A stretch of DNA of 64,000 bases from an uncultured Pelagibacteraceae bacterium (GCA_902577575.1 CACGZQ010000003.1:1-64000); one strand, 5' to 3'; shown: positions 20,940 through 29,221, counted from the first letter of the stretch. The notes: generated by a model not told the origin, from the sequence alone. Numbers and translations: made by a program.

Positions 20940-20972
20940 TCTACCGCACTACTAATTTTCGATTTATTACAA

Positions 20973-20978
20973 TATAAT
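20973..20978 (+). promoter_or_regulatory. -10 box immediately before the DadA-like gene
   Basis: A perfect TATAAT ends six bases before the ATG at 20985. A matching -35 is weak (TACTAA near 20950). Transcription probably starts at the start codon. Confidence 0.45.
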
Positions 20979-20984
20979 TTCTTT

Positions 20985-22244
20985 ATGGAAAATTATAAAT
21001 GTAAGTCCGTTGGTATAATAGGATCTGGTATTCAAGGAGTTTGTATAGGACTTCAACTTATTAAAAAGGGCATACCGGTAACTTTATTCGACAGAAATGA
21101 CCCTCTTTCCTTTGAGTTTAAACCTGCATCATACGGTAACGCTGGACACTTTTCTCCATACGCAGTACTTCAATTTAATAGACCAGATATTTTAAATGAT
21201 GTACCAAAAATGTTATTGAGTTCATATGGACCATTGGCTTTAAAATGGAACTATATTCCTAAAATGTTTCAATGGTTTTATCATTACTTAAAAAATTGTA
21301 ATAAAAAATCTATGTTACACACTGCAAAGTACATGCACCAAATTTTAAATCTTTCATTAGACGCTTATGAAGAAATTTTTAAAGAAATTGATACTAAAGG
21401 ATTAGTAGAAAAAAAAGGTATTATTTATGTTTGGACAAATAAAAACTTAAAAAGTAGAAATTTAGAAATTAAAATTAGAGATGATTTAGGTATAAAACAA
21501 AAACACCTTACGCAAAAAGAAATTTTAGAATTAGAACCAAATTTAAATCCAGTTTTTGATGCAGGAGTTTTATATGACTATGCAATGCATGCTAGAGATC
21601 CACACGGTATTCTCAAAAATTTGTTCAAATTATTTATTAAAAAAGGTGGAAAGTTTATACAAACAGATATAAAAAATCTTGAACAAACATCAGCTAATGA
21701 GACTGTAATTAGATCTGAGAGTGAAAAATATAAATTTGAAAAATCAGTTATTGCATCGGGGGCTTTTTCTAAAAAACTTACAGATCAACTTGGAGAAAAT
21801 ATTCCTCTTGATACTGAAAGGGGGTACCATGTCCACTTCAAAAACCAAGATCATTTAATATCTAGGCCTGTAATATTTTTGGATAGAGGTTTTGGTCTTA
21901 CACCAATGAACCAAGGACTTCGAGCTGTAGGAACTGTAGAATTAGGAGGACTAAAAAATCCACCCTCAGAAAAAAGAATTAAATATATTATCAATTGTGC
22001 TAAAGAATTATTACCTCAACTTAAAGATCACTATGATGAATGGTTGGGATTTAGACCTACTTTACCAGACTTTCTACCAATATTAGGACCATCTTTTAAA
22101 AATAAAAATATTATTTATGCTTTCGGCCATCAACATTTAGGCTGGACTTTAGGAGCAATCACAGGCAAAATTATCTCTGGTGTAGTTGCAGGTGAAAAAA
22201 CTAATTTAGATTTAACACCTTACAGCTCTAAAAGATTTAATTAG
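20985..22244 (+). CDS. DadA-like FAD-dependent amino-acid dehydrogenase
   Basis: 419 residues of the DAO/DadA superfamily. The FAD-binding GxGxxG is in VGIIGSGIQGVCIGLQLIKKG (about 8-28) with acidic FDRN after the second strand. DTERGYHVHF and the C-terminal GFRPTLPDFLPILGPS plus GHQHLGWTLGAITG are typical of D-amino-acid or sarcosine-type oxidoreductases. The probable reaction is oxidative deamination of an amino acid at the inner membrane; the substrate is not readable. Confidence 0.8.
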   Translation: MENYKCKSVGIIGSGIQGVCIGLQLIKKGIPVTLFDRNDPLSFEFKPASYGNAGHFSPYAVLQFNRPDILNDVPKMLLSSYGPLALKWNYIPKMFQWFYHYLKNCNKKSMLHTAKYMHQILNLSLDAYEEIFKEIDTKGLVEKKGIIYVWTNKNLKSRNLEIKIRDDLGIKQKHLTQKEILELEPNLNPVFDAGVLYDYAMHARDPHGILKNLFKLFIKKGGKFIQTDIKNLEQTSANETVIRSESEKYKFEKSVIASGAFSKKLTDQLGENIPLDTERGYHVHFKNQDHLISRPVIFLDRGFGLTPMNQGLRAVGTVELGGLKNPPSEKRIKYIINCAKELLPQLKDHYDEWLGFRPTLPDFLPILGPSFKNKNIIYAFGHQHLGWTLGAITGKIISGVVAGEKTNLDLTPYSSKRFN

Positions 22245-22251
22245 GATTTTT

Positions 22252-23142
22252 CTGTCAAAAAATTATTTAGCTTATACTTTTCTTACATTTGCAGCATTAT
22301 TCTGGTCAGGAAATTTTATTGTTGGTAAATTTGCAACTTTATTTGAAGTTCCACCTTTATCTTTGAATTTTTTAAGATGGGTTATGGTTTGGTTTATCTT
22401 AATTCCCTTCACAATAAGAGAAATTTTAGCAAAAAAAAAATATATTAAAGAAAACTTTCTTGTAATTGGTCTTATGGGCATATTATCTATAAGCACCTTT
22501 AACTCGGTGGTTTATTTTGCTTTGAACTTCACTCAGGTTATTAACGCAGTGTTAATGTTAGCTGCTATTCCACCAATGATAATAATTTTTTCATCAATTA
22601 TGAAAATTGAAAAAACAAATATGTTTCAATTGTCTGGATTATTTTTATCAATCATTGGAGTTGGCACAATTATTTCAAATGCGGATATTCAAAAAATAAT
22701 TGCGCTAAGTTTTAATAAGGGAGATATATGGATGCTAGTTTGTGTTTTAAGTTGGTCATTATATTCAACATTACTTAAAAAAAATAAATTTGAATTGTCT
22801 CAATTTTCTTTAATTCAAATAATGGTTACTGTAGGTTTAATATTTTTAGTTCCCCAATTTCTTTATGAACAATCAATTGGATTAGATGTAAAAATTAATA
22901 AAGCTTTTATATTTATTTTGACTTATGTAGTAATCTTTCCAGCTATTGCAGCTTATTATTGCTGGCAAAAAGCTATAGACCTTATAGGACCTAACAGATC
23001 ATCGATGTTTATTCAGCTTATGCCACTTTTCAGCGCATTAATGGCAATAATAATTTTTAAAGAAAAATTTCAGTTATTTCATTTTGTTGGCGCATCTTTT
23101 ATTATTTCTGGTATTTATTTATCAAACAGGAAAACAGTATGA
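22252..23142 (+). CDS. EamA/DMT-family permease, probable CTG start
   Basis: The first ATG/GTG/TTG in frame is TTG 22363, but that would remove the first membrane helix. In-frame codons back to 22252 encode LAYTFLTFAALFWSGNFIVGK, a canonical EamA first helix. AGGA at 22243-22246 is five bases before CTG 22252, the only reasonable start, giving 296 residues, the normal family length with ten helices in two EamA repeats. Substrate unknown. It overlaps the next gene by four bases. Confidence 0.75.
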   Translation: MSKNYLAYTFLTFAALFWSGNFIVGKFATLFEVPPLSLNFLRWVMVWFILIPFTIREILAKKKYIKENFLVIGLMGILSISTFNSVVYFALNFTQVINAVLMLAAIPPMIIIFSSIMKIEKTNMFQLSGLFLSIIGVGTIISNADIQKIIALSFNKGDIWMLVCVLSWSLYSTLLKKNKFELSQFSLIQIMVTVGLIFLVPQFLYEQSIGLDVKINKAFIFILTYVVIFPAIAAYYCWQKAIDLIGPNRSSMFIQLMPLFSALMAIIIFKEKFQLFHFVGASFIISGIYLSNRKTV

Positions 23143-24089
23143 TTAAAGTTGCAGTGCTAGATGATTATCAAGATGTTTTTAAAGAAATCGTTGAAATTAG
23201 TAAATTTAAGGACAAATATGATTTTAAAATCTTCAATGAAGCATTCAACGATGAAAATGAAGCTATTATTGCCTTAGAGAAATTTGATGCACTGTTTATA
23301 ATGCGAGAAAGAACTCCAATAACAAAAACTTTATTGGAAAATTTACCAAATCTTAAATACATAATGACTTCAGGAATGCGTAATAATTCTATTAATTTAG
23401 AAATTACCAAAAAAAAAGGAATTACAGTATGTGGTACTGAAATAAACTCAAATCCTGCAGCTGAGATCACTTGGACTTTGATCTTAGGTCTTTTAAGAAA
23501 TGTCAAACAAGAGATTGATAATATGTTTCAAGGATATTGGCAGACTACTATTGGCTCAGAATTAAAAGGTAAAATGCTAGGCATAATGGGTTTAGGAAAA
23601 ATTGGAACACAAGTTGCAAAAGTTGGAAAAGCTTTTGGAATGGAAGTCTGTGCTTGGAGTGAAAATTTAAATCTTTCTCACGCTAATGAAATAGGTGTTT
23701 TACCTATGAACAAAGAAGATTTACTTAAGAACTCAGATATAATCTCTATTCATTTAGTCTTAGGCGAAAAATACAAAAATTTAATTACGAAAAAGGAAAT
23801 GGAGATGATGAAAAAAACAACTTTTCTAATCAATACTTCGAGGGGACCAATTATAAACGAGAATGATTTAGTTCAAGCTTTAAAAGACGAAAAGATAGCT
23901 GGAGCTGGTTTAGATGTTTATGATCAAGAACCTCTTCCACAAGATCATAAATTAAGATTTCTACCTAATGCTTTGTTATTGCCTCATATCGGTTACGTAA
24001 CAGCAGAAAATTACTCAAAATTTTACTCGCAAATGCTTGAAAACCTTGAAAGTTGCCTAAAAAATAAGCCTTTAAGGTTAATTTCATAA
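23139..24089 (+). CDS. D-isomer-specific 2-hydroxyacid dehydrogenase
   Basis: 316 residues. The NAD-binding motif GIMGLGKIGTQVAK lies at about 147-160. The catalytic Arg is in NTSRGPIINENDLVQAL, the Glu in DVYDQEPLP and the His in LLPHIGYVT, the full triad of the family. It probably interconverts a 2-keto acid and a D-2-hydroxy acid; a phosphoglycerate-dehydrogenase-like role cannot be excluded. It overlaps the permease by four bases, so the two may handle one compound with the DadA-like enzyme. Confidence 0.85.
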   Translation: MIKVAVLDDYQDVFKEIVEISKFKDKYDFKIFNEAFNDENEAIIALEKFDALFIMRERTPITKTLLENLPNLKYIMTSGMRNNSINLEITKKKGITVCGTEINSNPAAEITWTLILGLLRNVKQEIDNMFQGYWQTTIGSELKGKMLGIMGLGKIGTQVAKVGKAFGMEVCAWSENLNLSHANEIGVLPMNKEDLLKNSDIISIHLVLGEKYKNLITKKEMEMMKKTTFLINTSRGPIINENDLVQALKDEKIAGAGLDVYDQEPLPQDHKLRFLPNALLLPHIGYVTAENYSKFYSQMLENLESCLKNKPLRLIS

Positions 24090-24199
24090 ATAAGATATTC
24101 CATTCTAGGTTGTAATAGATATAAACTCAATTTGGGTGATTCGTTTGTTTAATGACAAGTAAATCTCTGTTTGAATAGGGATAAATTTAAAAAGGGAGT

Positions 24200-24601
24200 A
24201 TGAAAAAAATTTTAGGTTTAATACTAGGATTAGCTTTATTAACAGGTTGCACAAATTCTTTAGCTCTATTAGCACCTACTTCCACTGCAGTAACTGGTGG
24301 AAATATTGCACACTCAGTTGTTTCTTCATCAATTAATTACGGAGTAAAAAAACAAACGGGAAAAAGCGCAATGGAACATGCAATAGAATATGCAGAGGAA
24401 ATAAATCCTGAGAAAAAAAAAGAACCTTGTTTATCATTTGCTGAAAAAACTAATTCTGAAATTTGCGCTATTGTGAAAAAGCAATTAGAATTAACTAAAT
24501 CTAAGTTTTTAAAAAAATCTAAAGAAAAATCTATAAAAGACCTTACTTCATCCCTACAGCCTAATATAAATAAAATTTACAAGATAAAGCGTTTAGATTA
24601 G
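24200..24601 (+). CDS. Small lipoprotein, first of a tandem pair
   Basis: 133 residues. The signal peptide ends in the lipobox LLTGC (Cys 17), so the protein is lipidated. The core NYGVKKQTGKSAMEHAIEYAEE (about 54-75) and the two later Cys are shared with the neighbour at 24741. The C-terminus is basic. A strong AAAAAGGGAG site precedes the ATG. I know of no function. Confidence 0.75.
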   Translation: MKKILGLILGLALLTGCTNSLALLAPTSTAVTGGNIAHSVVSSSINYGVKKQTGKSAMEHAIEYAEEINPEKKKEPCLSFAEKTNSEICAIVKKQLELTKSKFLKKSKEKSIKDLTSSLQPNINKIYKIKRLD

Positions 24602-24740
24602 TCAAATCTAAGACAAAATTAGTATCCTGAACAAAGATCTAATCTACCGTAGGTTGTGTTAATAAAAACTATTAAAGCACAATTAACTTTTATTTAAAGA
24701 GTAAGCAGATATACGGAAGCAATTAAGCAATCTTTAAACT

Positions 24741-25148
24741 ATGAAAAAATCTTTACTTTTACTTATAACTATCTTTTTGCTCAATGGATGCGCTGAGTCA
24801 ATAGCTTTACTTGGAACTGGCGCTTCAAACGGGAGAATTGTTCAATCTTCTTTAAATTCGGCTATAAGTTATGGAGTTAAAAAACAAACAGGCAAAACTC
24901 CTTTAGAGCATGCTATTGCATATGCAGAGGAAAAAAACCCAGAGAGAAAAAAAGAGACTTGTATTTCCTCTCTAGAAATAACCAGGTCTGAATTTTGTAC
25001 AATTGTTAAAAAACAAGTTAAGCTTAAAAGTACCGAAATAATAGAAAAGACTGCTGAAATAGTTAAACAATATCCAAAAAATAAAATTAAAGAAATATCT
25101 AAAATTGAAAAGATAGCAAAAAAATCAATTATTTATAACAGAAGGTAA
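24741..25148 (+). CDS. Small lipoprotein, second of a tandem pair
   Basis: 135 residues, paralogous to the gene at 24200: lipobox LLNGC (Cys 17), core SYGVKKQTGKTPLEHAIAYAEE, KNPERKKETC and two conserved Cys, then a basic Ile/Lys tail. The 139-base gap between the two has its own upstream sequence (TAGGTTGT is shared with the region before the first copy), so each may have a promoter. Unlike the first copy it has no clear Shine-Dalgarno. Confidence 0.75.
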   Translation: MKKSLLLLITIFLLNGCAESIALLGTGASNGRIVQSSLNSAISYGVKKQTGKTPLEHAIAYAEEKNPERKKETCISSLEITRSEFCTIVKKQVKLKSTEIIEKTAEIVKQYPKNKIKEISKIEKIAKKSIIYNRR

Positions 25149-25162
25149 GTTCTTTAAATGAT

Positions 25163-25186
25163 GGCCCCAATAAAATTGGGACCACC
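25163..25186. terminator. Hairpin between convergent lipoprotein and metY genes
   Basis: GGCCCCAAT, a short AAA loop and ATTGGGACC form an imperfect hairpin between two convergent genes. A T-run follows on the plus strand after about ten bases, so it may act as a terminator for the lipoprotein side. Confidence 0.4.
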
Positions 25187-25197
25187 TAATTGATTTT

Positions 25198-26490
25198 TTA
25201 AGCAGCTAAAGCTTGTTTAATATCTGCAACAATATCATCTGGATGTTCTATACCAATCGATAATCTGACGTAACCTGGCGTGACTCCAGCAGCTAACATC
25301 TCTTTTTCTGTAAGCTGGCTATGCGTTGTTGTTGCTGGGTGAATTGCTAAACTTCTAGCATCACCAATATTTGCAACATGATAAAGCATTTTTAAGCTAT
25401 CAATAAACTTAGCTCCTGCTTCTTTAGTTCCGAGATCCATACCAATTAAAGATCCAAACCCACCTTGCATATATTTTTTTGCTCTATCCCTAATTTCGCC
25501 TTGATAATTAGTTGGATAAATAACTTTCTTAACTTTTTTGTGCCCATCTAAGAAGTTCACAACTTTTTCAGCATTACTACAGTGTTGTTTCATTCTTAAA
25601 GCTACAGTTTCCAAACCTTGGATAATCTGGAAAGCATTAAATGGACTTAAAGGAGCACCTAAGTCTCTCAATAAAACCACTCTTGCTCTAATCACAAATG
25701 GGATATTAGCTCCGGTTAATTGTGGAACTGCGTCTGCCCAAACTGCACCGTGATAACTTTGATCTGGTTCATTTAATAGAGGTTGTCTTTTTCTATCTTT
25801 AATCCAATCAAAATTTCCTCCATCTACAATTATCCCTCCAATTGAAGTACCATGACCACCAATATATTTCGTCAAAGAGTGCATTACAATTGCAGCGCCA
25901 TGAGCCAAAGGTTTACATATTACTGGCGAAGCTGTGTTATCGATAATTAAAGGAATACCTTTTTTTCTACCGATATCAGAAACTTCTTTAATTGGAAAAA
26001 CACGCAGGTAAGGATTTGGGAGAGTCTCACCGTAGTAAGCTCTTGTTTTATCATCAGTCACTTTTTCAAAGTTTTTTGGATCTGCAGGATCTGCAAATCT
26101 AACTTCAATACCCTGTTGTCTTAAAGTATTTTTAAACAAGTTAACTGTACCTCCATATAAATCAGTCGAAGCAACTATATTATCTCCAGCTTGTGCTAAG
26201 TTTTGAATACACATTGCTGAAGCTGCTTGACCTGATCCCACTGCACATGCTGCTACACCGCCTTCAAGTGCTGCAACTCTTTTTTCTAGCACATCTACAG
26301 TCGGGTTCATTATACGTGTGTAAATATTACCAAATTCTTTTAGACCAAATAAATTTGCAGCATGTTCCGCATTTTTAAATTGGTAAGAAGTTGTTTGGTA
26401 AATAGGAACTGCTACAGCTGTTGTAGTAGGATCAGCTCTATAATCACTACCATGTAAGCCTATAGTTTCCGGATGTTTAAAATCAGCCAT
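25198..26490 (-). CDS. metY: O-acetylhomoserine sulfhydrylase MetY
   Basis: 430 residues of the Cys/Met-metabolism PLP family. TGxHGSDYRADPTT-like N-terminus, IYTRIMNPTVDVLEKR, and the PLP lysine K208 in HSLTKYIGGHGTSIGG are present; the C-terminal block is LSIGIEHPDDIVADIKQAL. It makes homocysteine from O-acetylhomoserine and sulfide. AAGGGGG lies before the ATG. The leader contains SAM-II and SAM-V-like riboswitches plus two coupled leader ORFs, giving control by SAM at both transcription and translation. Confidence 0.94.
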   Translation of the reverse strand: MADFKHPETIGLHGSDYRADPTTTAVAVPIYQTTSYQFKNAEHAANLFGLKEFGNIYTRIMNPTVDVLEKRVAALEGGVAACAVGSGQAASAMCIQNLAQAGDNIVASTDLYGGTVNLFKNTLRQQGIEVRFADPADPKNFEKVTDDKTRAYYGETLPNPYLRVFPIKEVSDIGRKKGIPLIIDNTASPVICKPLAHGAAIVMHSLTKYIGGHGTSIGGIIVDGGNFDWIKDRKRQPLLNEPDQSYHGAVWADAVPQLTGANIPFVIRARVVLLRDLGAPLSPFNAFQIIQGLETVALRMKQHCSNAEKVVNFLDGHKKVKKVIYPTNYQGEIRDRAKKYMQGGFGSLIGMDLGTKEAGAKFIDSLKMLYHVANIGDARSLAIHPATTTHSQLTEKEMLAAGVTPGYVRLSIGIEHPDDIVADIKQALAA

Positions 26491-26530
26491 TGATTTTCCC
26501 CCTTATTGTTTCTCTTATCGTTTCGTTCAT
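26483..26530 (-). CDS. Leader ORF 2 of metY (15 codons)
   Basis: Reads MNETIRETIRGKING then TGA. Its ATG overlaps the stop of leader ORF 1 (ATGA at 26530-26527). Its own stop lies inside the metY start region (AATGGCTGA), so a terminating ribosome is placed on the metY ATG. GGAG lies upstream of its ATG. Coding is inferred from this overlap pattern, not from known homologues. Confidence 0.5.
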   Translation of the reverse strand: MNETIRETIRGKING

Positions 26531-26587
26531 TTTTTCTCCGTCGTTTTGGAGAAGAATGAACGAAGTTTAATTCTGTTCATCTTCTCC
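26525..26587 (-). promoter_or_regulatory. Switchable hairpins over leader-ORF start signals
   Basis: On the minus strand segment A (26587-26575, GGAGAAGATGAAC), B (26561-26548, GTTCATTCTTCTCC) and C (26539-26525, GGAGAAAAAATGAAC) are related: B is complementary to both A and C. A:B makes 7+6 pairs with one bulged base and a 13-base loop. B:C makes 6+6 pairs with an internal loop. A carries the ribosome site and ATG of leader ORF 1, and C those of leader ORF 2. Confidence 0.6.
26527..26580 (-). CDS. Leader ORF 1 of metY (17 codons)
   Basis: Reads MNRIKLRSFFSKTTEKK then TGA. The AAAAAGGAG of the SAM-V-like element lies four bases upstream of its ATG, so the riboswitch controls this start rather than that of metY. 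It overlaps leader ORF 2 by ATGA. The peptide is basic; no special codon run for Met or Cys is seen. Confidence 0.55.
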   Translation of the reverse strand: MNRIKLRSFFSKTTEKK

Positions 26588-26637
26588 TTTTTAGTACTTC
26601 GGCATATGCCAGGTGTACAATATGGTTCAAATACCCG
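26584..26637 (-). promoter_or_regulatory. SAM-V-like riboswitch
   Basis: An H-type pseudoknot can be drawn: GGGU pairs with ACCU, the loop AUUUGAACCAUAUU follows the first strand, GUAC pairs with a second GUAC, and a small GGCAUAUGCC hairpin is inserted. It ends UAAAAAGGAG, so the Shine-Dalgarno is next to the ligand-dependent stem. SAM-V in tandem behind SAM-II is known from marine bacteria. Confidence 0.8.
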
Positions 26638-26657
26638 GTTTAATTTCAGATTGTTCC

Positions 26658-26685
26658 AAAAAAAAACCACCGGCTAAAGCGGTGG
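26658..26685 (-). terminator. SAM-II-controlled intrinsic terminator
   Basis: CCACCG, loop CTTTAGC, CGGTGG (26685-26667), then nine T. The bases CGCTTTAGC in its 5' arm and loop are fully complementary to GCTAAAGCG at the 3' end of the SAM-II aptamer (26709-26701), which gives a nine-pair antiterminator. Confidence 0.85.
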
Positions 26686-26700
26686 TCTAAATGACTTATG

Positions 26701-26750
26701 CGCTTTAGCAGGATTTATTAAGCGCCCGCAAGTTGCTTTAACTCGGCGCA
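26701..26750 (-). promoter_or_regulatory. SAM-II riboswitch
   Basis: The order GCGCC-GAGTTAA...CTTGCGG-GCGC-TTAATAAAT-CCTGCTAAAG matches the SAM-II (metX) aptamer. GCGC pairs with GCGC (P1), and GCGG pairs with CTGC to close the pseudoknot (P2). Transcription starts almost at its first base. SAM binding should occupy GCTAAA and release the terminator. Confidence 0.9.
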
Positions 26751-26755
26751 TAAAA

Positions 26756-26785
26756 TTTATAACAAGAATTTTAATTATTTGTCAA
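26756..26785 (-). promoter_or_regulatory. metY leader promoter
   Basis: TTGACA (26785-26780), 18-base spacer, TATAAA (26761-26756) on the minus strand. The predicted start is near 26749, the first base of the SAM-II stem, so the transcript begins with the aptamer. Confidence 0.75.
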
Positions 26786-26787
26786 TC

Positions 26788-27714
26788 TTAATTTTTCAAG
26801 GTTTTTAGCTCATTTTTTAAAAATTTAGCTATCTCTAACATTCCATCTTGCCCAACTTTTTTCTCAGCGATTGAATTATAATTTGTATTCGTATTGACAT
26901 CATAAGTGTATCTAGTTCCTGATTTATCAGTAATATATTCAATACCAGCTATTTCAATATTATTTTTTTTCAAAAAACTTTCATATTTATTTATGTCAGG
27001 ATTTTTATAATTATTTAAGATCATAAACTTGTTTCCATCTGGGTTGTTTGATTCATCGCTCAAAGAATTATTTTTACTGTCGCAAGGACACAGCTCAAAC
27101 GAGTCACCCGCATCAACTTGGACTGCGTATAAAAATTTGGAATTAACAAATTCTAGACGATGGATCACTTTTGGGTCTGCTTCAATATACTCTTGCAAAA
27201 TTGTGATGCCATCGATTGAATTTTCAAAATTTGGTCCTTTAACATACTGTTCTAATTCATTTTGATTATTGAAAAGCTTTACTCCAAGACCTCTACCAGC
27301 TCTGTTGTGTTTTGTAATAAATGTTTTTTTAAAATCTCGAGCTGACTGAATTATTTGTTCTTTACTTGAGCAAAAAATAGATCTTGGAGTTTTTATTCCA
27401 CTTTCATTTAATTTTAAATACTGAAGAGACTTACTTATTTCTAATGCTAAAGCATTACCATCATTTATTATTCGTCTTTTATGACTTTTTAACCAATTAA
27501 TAATTACAGATGTATATTCTGGAGCAAATCTATGTCCTCTGACATGTGAACTCGCACTCATTCGGTTATAAAAAATACCTTCAGGAGGGCTTTGACTTAG
27601 ATCAATTTTAGCCTTTTCAACATGCCAGTCTTCATAACCAACTTCAAGTTTATTTAGATGAGACTCAAGGGGTTTAGTCCATGCTTCGTTTTCGTGAATT
27701 ATATATGCTTTCAT
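26788..27714 (-). CDS. ATP-grasp ligase, RimK-like
   Basis: 308 residues. An N-terminal pre-ATP-grasp region is followed by the ATP-grasp fold: KTFITKHNRAGRGLGVKLF (about 129-147) supplies the lysine and glycine loop, ITILQEYIEADPKVIHRLEFVNSKFLYAVQVD (about 171-202) the base-contact strand, and YDVNTNTNYN (about 276-285) the Mg-binding Asn. RimK-type enzymes join an acid to an amine using ATP; the substrates here are unknown. It starts at the last base of the VOC gene's stop (shared A), so the two are probably cotranscribed. Confidence 0.7.
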   Translation of the reverse strand: MKAYIIHENEAWTKPLESHLNKLEVGYEDWHVEKAKIDLSQSPPEGIFYNRMSASSHVRGHRFAPEYTSVIINWLKSHKRRIINDGNALALEISKSLQYLKLNESGIKTPRSIFCSSKEQIIQSARDFKKTFITKHNRAGRGLGVKLFNNQNELEQYVKGPNFENSIDGITILQEYIEADPKVIHRLEFVNSKFLYAVQVDAGDSFELCPCDSKNNSLSDESNNPDGNKFMILNNYKNPDINKYESFLKKNNIEIAGIEYITDKSGTRYTYDVNTNTNYNSIAEKKVGQDGMLEIAKFLKNELKTLKN

Positions 27715-28106
27715 TAGCCAAATGTTTTTAGCTCTAAAACATTCCCGTGCGGGTCCTCAATAAAAAAAGTTTCTTGTTGTTCTTTTTTATCTTTGAAACG
27801 AGTATAGGGCTGATCTAAGTATTCAATATTATTTTTTTTTAAATTTTCTTTAATTTTTTCAAATATTTTTGGCTCTAAGTGTACTCCAAAGTGAGGAACA
27901 GGCACTGATCCCATATCCACTTCGTGTCTTTCAGAGGGTAATTTCATATTGGTTTTGTGTAAGGTTAGTTCGTTTCCCCAAAAATCGACATCAATCCATT
28001 TACCTTCTTCTCTATTACCTAGTTTACACTCTAGTATTTTCTCGTAAAAATGAACTGAATCCTTCAAGTCTCCTGCTGGCACAGCTAAATGAAAAGGTCT
28101 ACTCAT
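27714..28106 (-). CDS. Glyoxalase/VOC-superfamily protein
   Basis: 130 residues, one VOC unit. [28 protein letters not shown] (about 6-33) begins the first beta-alpha-beta repeat, HFGVHLEP and [16 protein letters not shown] supply the second. Likely metal ligands are H6, H73 and E125 (rough positions). Members include glyoxalases, dioxygenases and fosfomycin-resistance enzymes; the reaction cannot be assigned. Its neighbour is the ATP-grasp gene. Confidence 0.75.
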   Translation of the reverse strand: MSRPFHLAVPAGDLKDSVHFYEKILECKLGNREEGKWIDVDFWGNELTLHKTNMKLPSERHEVDMGSVPVPHFGVHLEPKIFEKIKENLKKNNIEYLDQPYTRFKDKKEQQETFFIEDPHGNVLELKTFG

Positions 28107-28112
28107 GGCGTT

Positions 28113-28140
28113 TATATATATTCTTCTTTAAATTTATCAA
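28113..28140 (-). promoter_or_regulatory. Leaderless-type promoter of the VOC gene
   Basis: TTGATA (28140-28135), 16-base spacer, TATATA (28118-28113), six bases to the ATG at 28106 on the minus strand. Confidence 0.5.
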
Positions 28141-28160
28141 GTAGTCATTATATACATCTT

Positions 28161-28736
28161 ATGAATGATTATTTAGAATCTATAAAAAAAAGAGACCCTG
28201 CGGCAAAATCAATAATAAGTATCATTCTCACATACCCTGGTGTAAAGGCAGTTTTCTTTCATCAAATATCAAACTTTTTTTACAAAGCTGGATTTGACTT
28301 AATAGCTAGAATTATTTCACAAACAATAAGATTTTTTACAGGTATTGAAATTCATCCCGGGGCCAAGATAGGTAAAAATTTATTTATTGATCATGGTATG
28401 GGGGTAGTAGTCGGCGAAACTTCTGAAATCGGAGACAACGTTACTATATATCACAACGTCACTTTAGGTGGGAGTTCTCCCAGTATAGATAGCGAGAGAC
28501 AACGACATGAAAAAAGACATCCTACGATTGGCAATGATGTTGTGATCGGGTCTGGCGCACAAATAATTGGGCCAATTAAAGTTGGTAACAATGCAAGAAT
28601 TGCAGCTAACGCAGTTGTAGTAAAAGATGTTCCAGAAAACGCAACGATGGTTGGCATCCCTGCTAGAGCAGTCAAGTTGGAAAATAAAGGTAGCTTTAGA
28701 CCTTATGGTGTAGACGATAAAGTAAAAGATGAGTAA
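28161..28736 (+). CDS. cysE: Serine O-acetyltransferase CysE
   Basis: I use ATG 28161 (191 residues); an upstream in-frame ATG at 28089 lies antisense to the divergent VOC gene. The enzyme makes O-acetylserine for cysteine synthesis. [21 protein letters not shown] and the left-handed beta-helix with [44 protein letters not shown] are diagnostic of CysE. A TATATA six bases before the ATG suggests leaderless transcription. It overlaps msrB by eight bases. Confidence 0.93.
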   Translation: MNDYLESIKKRDPAAKSIISIILTYPGVKAVFFHQISNFFYKAGFDLIARIISQTIRFFTGIEIHPGAKIGKNLFIDHGMGVVVGETSEIGDNVTIYHNVTLGGSSPSIDSERQRHEKRHPTIGNDVVIGSGAQIIGPIKVGNNARIAANAVVVKDVPENATMVGIPARAVKLENKGSFRPYGVDDKVKDE

Positions 28737-29106
28737 AGATTGGGATCCAAATTTAACTCCAGAACAAAATTATGTTTTAAAACAAGAGGGAACAGAGTCT
28801 CCAGGTAGCAGTCCTTTAAATCAAGAAAAAAGAGAGGGCTCTTATCACTGTGTAGGGTGTGGAACAAAATTATTTGAGTCTACAACTAAATATGAAAGTG
28901 GTTCAGGCTGGCCTTCTTTTTTCGAATCTATTCCAGGAGTATTCGAAGAAAAAAAAGATATGCATATTGGTTATCCAAGAACTGAGTATCATTGCAAAAA
29001 ATGCGGAGGTCATCACGGTCATGTTTTTGATGATGGTCCAAAACCTACTGGAAAACGATATTGTAACAATGGTATTTGTTTAGTTTTTAAACCAAAAGGC
29101 GAGTAG
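28729..29106 (+). CDS. msrB: Peptide methionine-(R)-S-oxide reductase, cytosolic
   Basis: 125 residues, full MsrB domain and no signal peptide. Zinc ligands are C41/C44 and C89/C92 (CVGCG, CKKCGG). The catalytic Cys is C112 in [12 protein letters not shown], with C117 a possible resolving residue; GSGWPSFFE and [11 protein letters not shown] are conserved. It repairs oxidised methionine. It is one of two MsrB genes within 3.5 kb. Confidence 0.95.
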   Translation: MSKDWDPNLTPEQNYVLKQEGTESPGSSPLNQEKREGSYHCVGCGTKLFESTTKYESGSGWPSFFESIPGVFEEKKDMHIGYPRTEYHCKKCGGHHGHVFDDGPKPTGKRYCNNGICLVFKPKGE

Positions 29107-29221
29107 TTATACACAAACCAATTAAGTGTTTTAATACAACTTATCAAAAAATTATAATTTAACTTGTCATGTCCTCTAGACCAAGGCGACACAAGTTTGT
29201 AAGATTATCATTTCATCCACC

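Noticed and set aside
20734..20955. Second ORF inside the bactofilin gene
   Set aside because: Out-of-frame shadow; the main frame shows the bactofilin repeat pattern.
24602..24740. Possible RNA gene between the two lipoproteins
   Set aside because: No stable stem or conserved motif could be drawn; only TAGGTTGT is shared with the region before the first copy.
28089..28160. Upstream start for cysE
   Set aside because: The 24 extra codons lie over the divergent VOC gene start and do not resemble CysE.
29160..29205. Possible hairpin before the phosphatase gene (CTTGT...ACAAG)
   Set aside because: Only five pairs with a long loop and no T-run, so it is not a convincing terminator or riboswitch.
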